A stretch of 64,000 nucleotides of DNA from positions 310,001 through 374,000 of the forward strand of contig JACRLZ010000006.1 in the NCBI GenBank assembly GCA_016235125.1. The letters run 5' to 3'. Shown here piece by piece: positions 60,780 to 64,000 of this stretch. The position numbers and the translations under genes are program-made. This DNA is from Sphingobacteriales bacterium. Its GTDB lineage: Bacteria > Bacteroidota > Bacteroidia > Chitinophagales > Chitinophagaceae. The notes below the pieces were generated by a model that saw nothing but the letters and a program-made list of their open reading frames with translations, did not search any database and was not told the DNA's origin. The number at the start of each line of letters is the position of its first letter. The first letter of the stretch is position 1.

Positions 60780-61652
60780 CTACTTCAGTAAATCTTCAAT
60801 CACCCGGGGATAATGCTCATGCTCAAGGGCATGAATACGTTGAGCCAAAGAATCAGCAGTATCATTTTCCAAAACAGGACAGCGGGCCTGGAAAATTATT
60901 TTTCCGTGATCATATAACTCATCCACATAGTGAATGCTGATGCCGCTTTCTTTTTCTCCGGCAGCTATCACGGCTTCATGTACACGGTGGCCATACATGC
61001 CTTTACCTCCGTATTTAGGTAAAAGTGCAGGGTGAATGTTTATGATTTTGTGTGAAAATGCCCTGATCAATGAAACAGGAAGCTTCCAAAGAAATCCGGC
61101 CAGCACGATGAAATCAATATTTCTTTCTTTCAATTCATTCAAATATGCATCTCCACGAAAAAATCTTTCTTTTTCAATCAGCAATGCAGGTATATTTTCC
61201 CTGGCAGCAATTTTCAAAACTCCTGCATCCGGGTTATTGCAAACGATCAGGGCGACCCTGATCTTTTCTGATTGTCTGAAGCGATCAATAATTTTTTGAG
61301 TATTGCTGCCTGCCCCGGAAGCGAAAATGGCAATATTGACAGGAGACAAAGAAAGTTTCAATGGCGGTATCAATCCCATTTTTTGACCGATCTTGCGGAT
61401 GTATTTGATAAAAAAGGAAAACTGGCCAAATGGTATGCTCACTAATATAACTGCCAACGGCCAGAGAAGAGTAACCAAAATGATATAAAGGATGGCCCAG
61501 AGCCAATCCTGCTGAACGGACAGCAGATTCATGATCTTTTTTGCAGCAAAACCTGTAATGCTACCGCCAACCGCAAAAGTGAAAATGATCAGCATCAATT
61601 GCCAGCCGGTCACTTTCCATTTTTTTCTGAGTTTTTCAAACATGCAGGGCAA
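60780..61652 (-). CDS. purN: DUF6787 membrane domain fused to glycinamide ribonucleotide formyltransferase
   Basis: The first 100 residues of this 290-aa protein are a two-helix DUF6787-type module (WKVTGWQLMLIIFTFAVGG and WPLAVILVSIPFGQFSFF), normally a separate protein of that size in Bacteroidota. From about residue 104 it is PurN, with the substrate loop FASGAGSNTQ, the catalytic NIHPALLPKYGG histidine and the HYVDELYDHG segment. PurN adds formyl groups in purine synthesis and is usually soluble. The fusion is in a single frame with no sign of a missed stop. Confidence 0.88.
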   Translation of the reverse strand: MPCMFEKLRKKWKVTGWQLMLIIFTFAVGGSITGFAAKKIMNLLSVQQDWLWAILYIILVTLLWPLAVILVSIPFGQFSFFIKYIRKIGQKMGLIPPLKLSLSPVNIAIFASGAGSNTQKIIDRFRQSEKIRVALIVCNNPDAGVLKIAARENIPALLIEKERFFRGDAYLNELKERNIDFIVLAGFLWKLPVSLIRAFSHKIINIHPALLPKYGGKGMYGHRVHEAVIAAGEKESGISIHYVDELYDHGKIIFQARCPVLENDTADSLAQRIHALEHEHYPRVIEDLLK

Positions 61653-61813
61653 AAGTCAGGAAAAAACACCCATCTGTTATTATTCATTTCGCCCAAAACT
61701 GTTTTTTTTAAATGATTGACCGAATAGTGACAAACTGTTTTGATGAAAATAAAGAGTGACAATAAATCCTCTGAAATGCAGGCTGGTAGCGGGTCAAAAA
61801 AAAATTAAACAGC

Positions 61814-61846
61814 TTGTCTTTTTAATAGGCTGATGGCTTATTTTTG
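61814..61846 (+). promoter_or_regulatory. Promoter of the alternative complex III operon
   Basis: TTG at 61814-61816 and TATTTTTG at 61839-61846 are separated by 22 bases, fitting the phylum consensus. The expected start lies about 40 bases before the ActA ATG. Confidence 0.6.
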
Positions 61847-61893
61847 CGCCAAACTTTCGAATTTTATCCACATTTTTTAGTTCAACTGTGTTT

Positions 61894-63159
61894 ATGATCC
61901 CATGTAAACCAAACGGACGGAGATTACTGCAACTTCTATTTTTTTTCCTTGTTTTTTCAGTGCTTAATAATGTTTCGGCCCAGGATGGCAAGACTCTTTT
62001 TATGAGTAAATGTGCAGCCTGCCACCAGGTAATGAAAGATGGCACAGGCCCTGCTCTTATGAATCTGGAAGAGAGAGGGAAATGGAGTGATCATAATGAA
62101 ATTTTAAAATGGACACAGAATCCGTCTGCATATATGGCAAACGACCCATATACACAGGGATTGAAGACAAAATTTGGATCGCTGATGCAGTCATTCCCTG
62201 ATATTACTATTAAGGAGATTGATGCAATTGTATCTTATGTAAACCAGGCAGTTGCTGATTCCAAAAAGGCCCCTCCTCCGGGTGAAACTACAGGGGCAAA
62301 GACTTCAAACAATGCCCTCATTTTCGGTGTCATCTCTCTCATTCTTGCCATCATTGCTTTAATATTAATGCAGGTGAACAGCAATTTGAAGAAGATGAGC
62401 GATGATGCAGAAGGAATTGTTCGCCCTGATCCGGTTCCTTTTTATAAGAATAAAGTTTATATCGCCATGCTATCCGTTTTACTGTTTGTGGTTGGCGGAT
62501 ATTATGTAACCAAAGGCGCCATCGGTCTGGGTCGCCAGAAAGATTATCAACCGGTTCAGCCGATTTATTATTCACATAAAGTACATGCCGGAATCAACCA
62601 GATCAATTGTTTATTCTGCCATGGCTCTGCATGGGAAAGCAAAACAGCAGGAATTCCTTCGGTGAATGTCTGTATGAACTGTCACAAGGCTATCACTACT
62701 TATGAAAAAGGTCCCAAACTGTACACTGAGAATGGCGATGAGATAAATGCCAATAATGAAATCGCCAAATTATTCAAGGCAGCTGGCTTCGACCCTAAGA
62801 ATCCTACCAAATGGGACCCTGCCCAGGCAAAACCGGTTGAATGGGTAAAGATTCACAATCTTCCCGATCATGTTTACTTCAATCATTCGCAACATGTAAA
62901 AACCGGAAAGGTACAGTGCCAGTCATGCCATGGCGAAATTACTGCGATGGATGAGGTAAAGCAGTTTGCCGAACTGAGCATGGGTTGGTGTATTAACTGT
63001 CACCGCAACACCAAAGTTGATTTTAACTATAGCAATAATACAGGCAATAAGTTTTACAGCATTTATGAAAAATTTCATAATGATATTAAGGCGGGTAAAA
63101 TGGATAGTGTGACAGTAAAAGATATCGGCGGACTGGAATGTCAGAAATGTCATTATTAA
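61894..63159 (+). CDS. actA: Alternative complex III subunit ActA, hexaheme cytochrome
   Basis: This 421-aa protein has a signal peptide, an N-terminal monoheme domain (C40-AA-C43-H44), two membrane helices (about residues 133-153 and 183-205) and a pentaheme domain with CLFCH, CMNCH, CQSCH, CINCH and CQKCH. Pentaheme ActA belongs to the quinol-oxidising ACIII complex; the extra N-terminal heme domain is common in Bacteroidota. ATG 61894 is preferred to a GTG two codons earlier. ActB follows. Confidence 0.92.
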   Translation: MIPCKPNGRRLLQLLFFFLVFSVLNNVSAQDGKTLFMSKCAACHQVMKDGTGPALMNLEERGKWSDHNEILKWTQNPSAYMANDPYTQGLKTKFGSLMQSFPDITIKEIDAIVSYVNQAVADSKKAPPPGETTGAKTSNNALIFGVISLILAIIALILMQVNSNLKKMSDDAEGIVRPDPVPFYKNKVYIAMLSVLLFVVGGYYVTKGAIGLGRQKDYQPVQPIYYSHKVHAGINQINCLFCHGSAWESKTAGIPSVNVCMNCHKAITTYEKGPKLYTENGDEINANNEIAKLFKAAGFDPKNPTKWDPAQAKPVEWVKIHNLPDHVYFNHSQHVKTGKVQCQSCHGEITAMDEVKQFAELSMGWCINCHRNTKVDFNYSNNTGNKFYSIYEKFHNDIKAGKMDSVTVKDIGGLECQKCHY

Positions 63160-63172
63160 TTAGCCTATTGGC

Positions 63173-63261
63173 TAATGTGCTGATGCGCTAATTAACGTGT
63201 CAGCATAAGAAAAAGAAATGGAGAAATCAGCATATTAGCAAATTATCGAATCAGCACATTA
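63173..63261. repeat. Inverted repeat spanning the ActA-ActB spacer
   Basis: TAATGTGCTGAT (63173-63184) mirrors ATCAGCACATTA (63250-63261), 12 perfect pairs. The inner sequence repeats TTAGC/GCTAA-type words. The right arm ends in the first base of the ActB ATG, so folding in the message would approach the translation start. Confidence 0.7.
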
Positions 63262-64000
63262 TGGATAATAAGTACTGGCAAAGTTTCGGAGAGGTGAATG
63301 ATCCGGAAAATTTCAGGAAACAATCGCAGGATGAGTTTCATGAGGAATTACCTTTTGAAGGTTTTGATGATAAAGGACTGATTGATGCCAAAGCTCCCCG
63401 CAGGGATTTCTTAAAATATCTTGGATTTAGTACCGCTGCTGCAACATTGGCTGCGAGTTGTAAAGTGCCGGTTCGTAAAGCGATACCCTATGCCAACAAG
63501 CCGGAGAATATTATTCCCGGCGAAGCAAAATATTATGCAACTACTTATGTACAGGATGGCGATGTGGTGCCGGTATTGGCCAAAGTAAGGGATGCCCGTC
63601 CTATCAAGCTGGAAGAAAACGTATTACCCGGCAGTTCATACGCTATGGGTGGAACTTCAGCAAGAGCACAGGCTTCAGTTCTCGATTTGTATGATATGTA
63701 TCGCCTTCGTCATCCCCAGCATAAGGTTAATGGCAAATTCGAAGAGGTTCCCAGTTTTGAGCAGATGGATAAGATGGTGGGTGATGCTATGAAAGCAGCA
63801 AGTGGTTCAGTTGTATTGTTGACTTCAACAGTTGTTTCTCCCACTACAAAAGATATTATTGCAAAATTCCCGAACCTGAAACATGTGCAATACGATGCTG
63901 TTTCGCACAGCGGCATGTTGCTGGCCAATGAGGCCTGTGGTTTTGGAAGAACATTGCCTTCTTACAAATTTGATATTGCTAAAGTGATTGTAAGTCTTGG
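63261..64000 (+). CDS. actB: Alternative complex III subunit ActB (N-terminal part)
   Basis: From ATG 63261 the sequence opens MDNKYWQSFGEVNDPENF and has a Tat-like signal APRRDFLKYLGFS near residues 44-56, then the molybdopterin-oxidoreductase-like domain (GGTSARAQASVLDLYD). This fits the TAT-variant-translocated ActB, the iron-sulfur subunit of ACIII. It is cut by the right edge after about 247 residues, so iron-sulfur motifs further on cannot be checked. Confidence 0.9.
   Translation, partial: MDNKYWQSFGEVNDPENFRKQSQDEFHEELPFEGFDDKGLIDAKAPRRDFLKYLGFSTAAATLAASCKVPVRKAIPYANKPENIIPGEAKYYATTYVQDGDVVPVLAKVRDARPIKLEENVLPGSSYAMGGTSARAQASVLDLYDMYRLRHPQHKVNGKFEEVPSFEQMDKMVGDAMKAASGSVVLLTSTVVSPTTKDIIAKFPNLKHVQYDAVSHSGMLLANEACGFGRTLPSYKFDIAKVIVSL

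Noticed and set aside
1..64000. CRISPR array, tRNA or rRNA genes
   Set aside because: No regularly spaced repeats and no cloverleaf or rRNA-like stretch was seen in the gaps between genes on either strand.

Overview
The window looks like the chromosome of a Bacteroidota bacterium, most likely a Chitinophagaceae relative. Supporting signs are repeated -7 boxes of the Bacteroidota form TAnnTTTG with little Shine-Dalgarno signal, a GLPGLI-family protein, the futalosine menaquinone enzyme MqnC, an alternative complex III operon (ActA and the start of ActB), paired M16 peptidases and several families (DUF6132, DUF6787, DUF3817, DUF4143) common in that phylum. No rRNA, tRNA, CRISPR array, integrase or transposase gene was seen.

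Layout. 1-1506: a Kdp-type two-component pair, cut by the left edge. 1609-6600: an accessory strip with an ECF sigma/anti-sigma pair split by a GIY-YIG gene, DUF547, a MerT-MerP fusion, a GDCCVxC protein, a Cys/His-rich lipoprotein, a frameshifted thioredoxin-fold gene and a PIN toxin-antitoxin pair. Two orphan copies of the 3' end of the trxA gene at 6607 punctuate this strip. 6607-13212: a compact sulfur-handling cluster (thioredoxin, small membrane protein, rhodanese, two OsmC proteins, FadL-type channel, SQR-like flavoprotein, TusE/DsrC, DsrE2, DUF6132) next to a Crp/Fnr regulator. Three matching operator-like sites lie in it, two of them at exactly the same distance from a -7 box. 13328-26547: S41 protease, HK/RR pair, FG-GAP/UnbV protein with a haloperoxidase-like partner, and two c-type cytochromes. 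26728-38541: MqnC, retropepsin-PDZ protein, M16 pair, fused E1 alpha/beta dehydrogenase, SUMF1 protein, gene debris and a D-aminoacylase. 38577-39581: a second Crp/Fnr gene followed by a perfect 16-bp palindrome and a DUF2892 mini-operon. 39628-45171: a run of three paralogous membrane proteins sharing a His-rich MEVHxHxH leader, interleaved with a TPR-membrane protein, a 33-aa peptide and a DUF4143 ATPase. 45228-64000: penicillin-acylase family enzyme, orphan PAS kinase, Type IIG restriction-modification enzyme, DinD-like Bro-N protein, dipeptidase, beta-lactamase-fold hydrolase, a DUF6787-PurN fusion and ActA/ActB.

A second theme is small palindromic repeat elements of several sequence types. 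Three sit in frame inside enzymes (mqnC, the E1 fusion linker, and the acylase just before its autocleavage site); others fill intergenic spaces. The candidates I rate highest for undescribed biology are the trxA 3'-end duplications, the Crp-controlled sulfur cluster and the MEVH membrane-protein family with its decayed copies.
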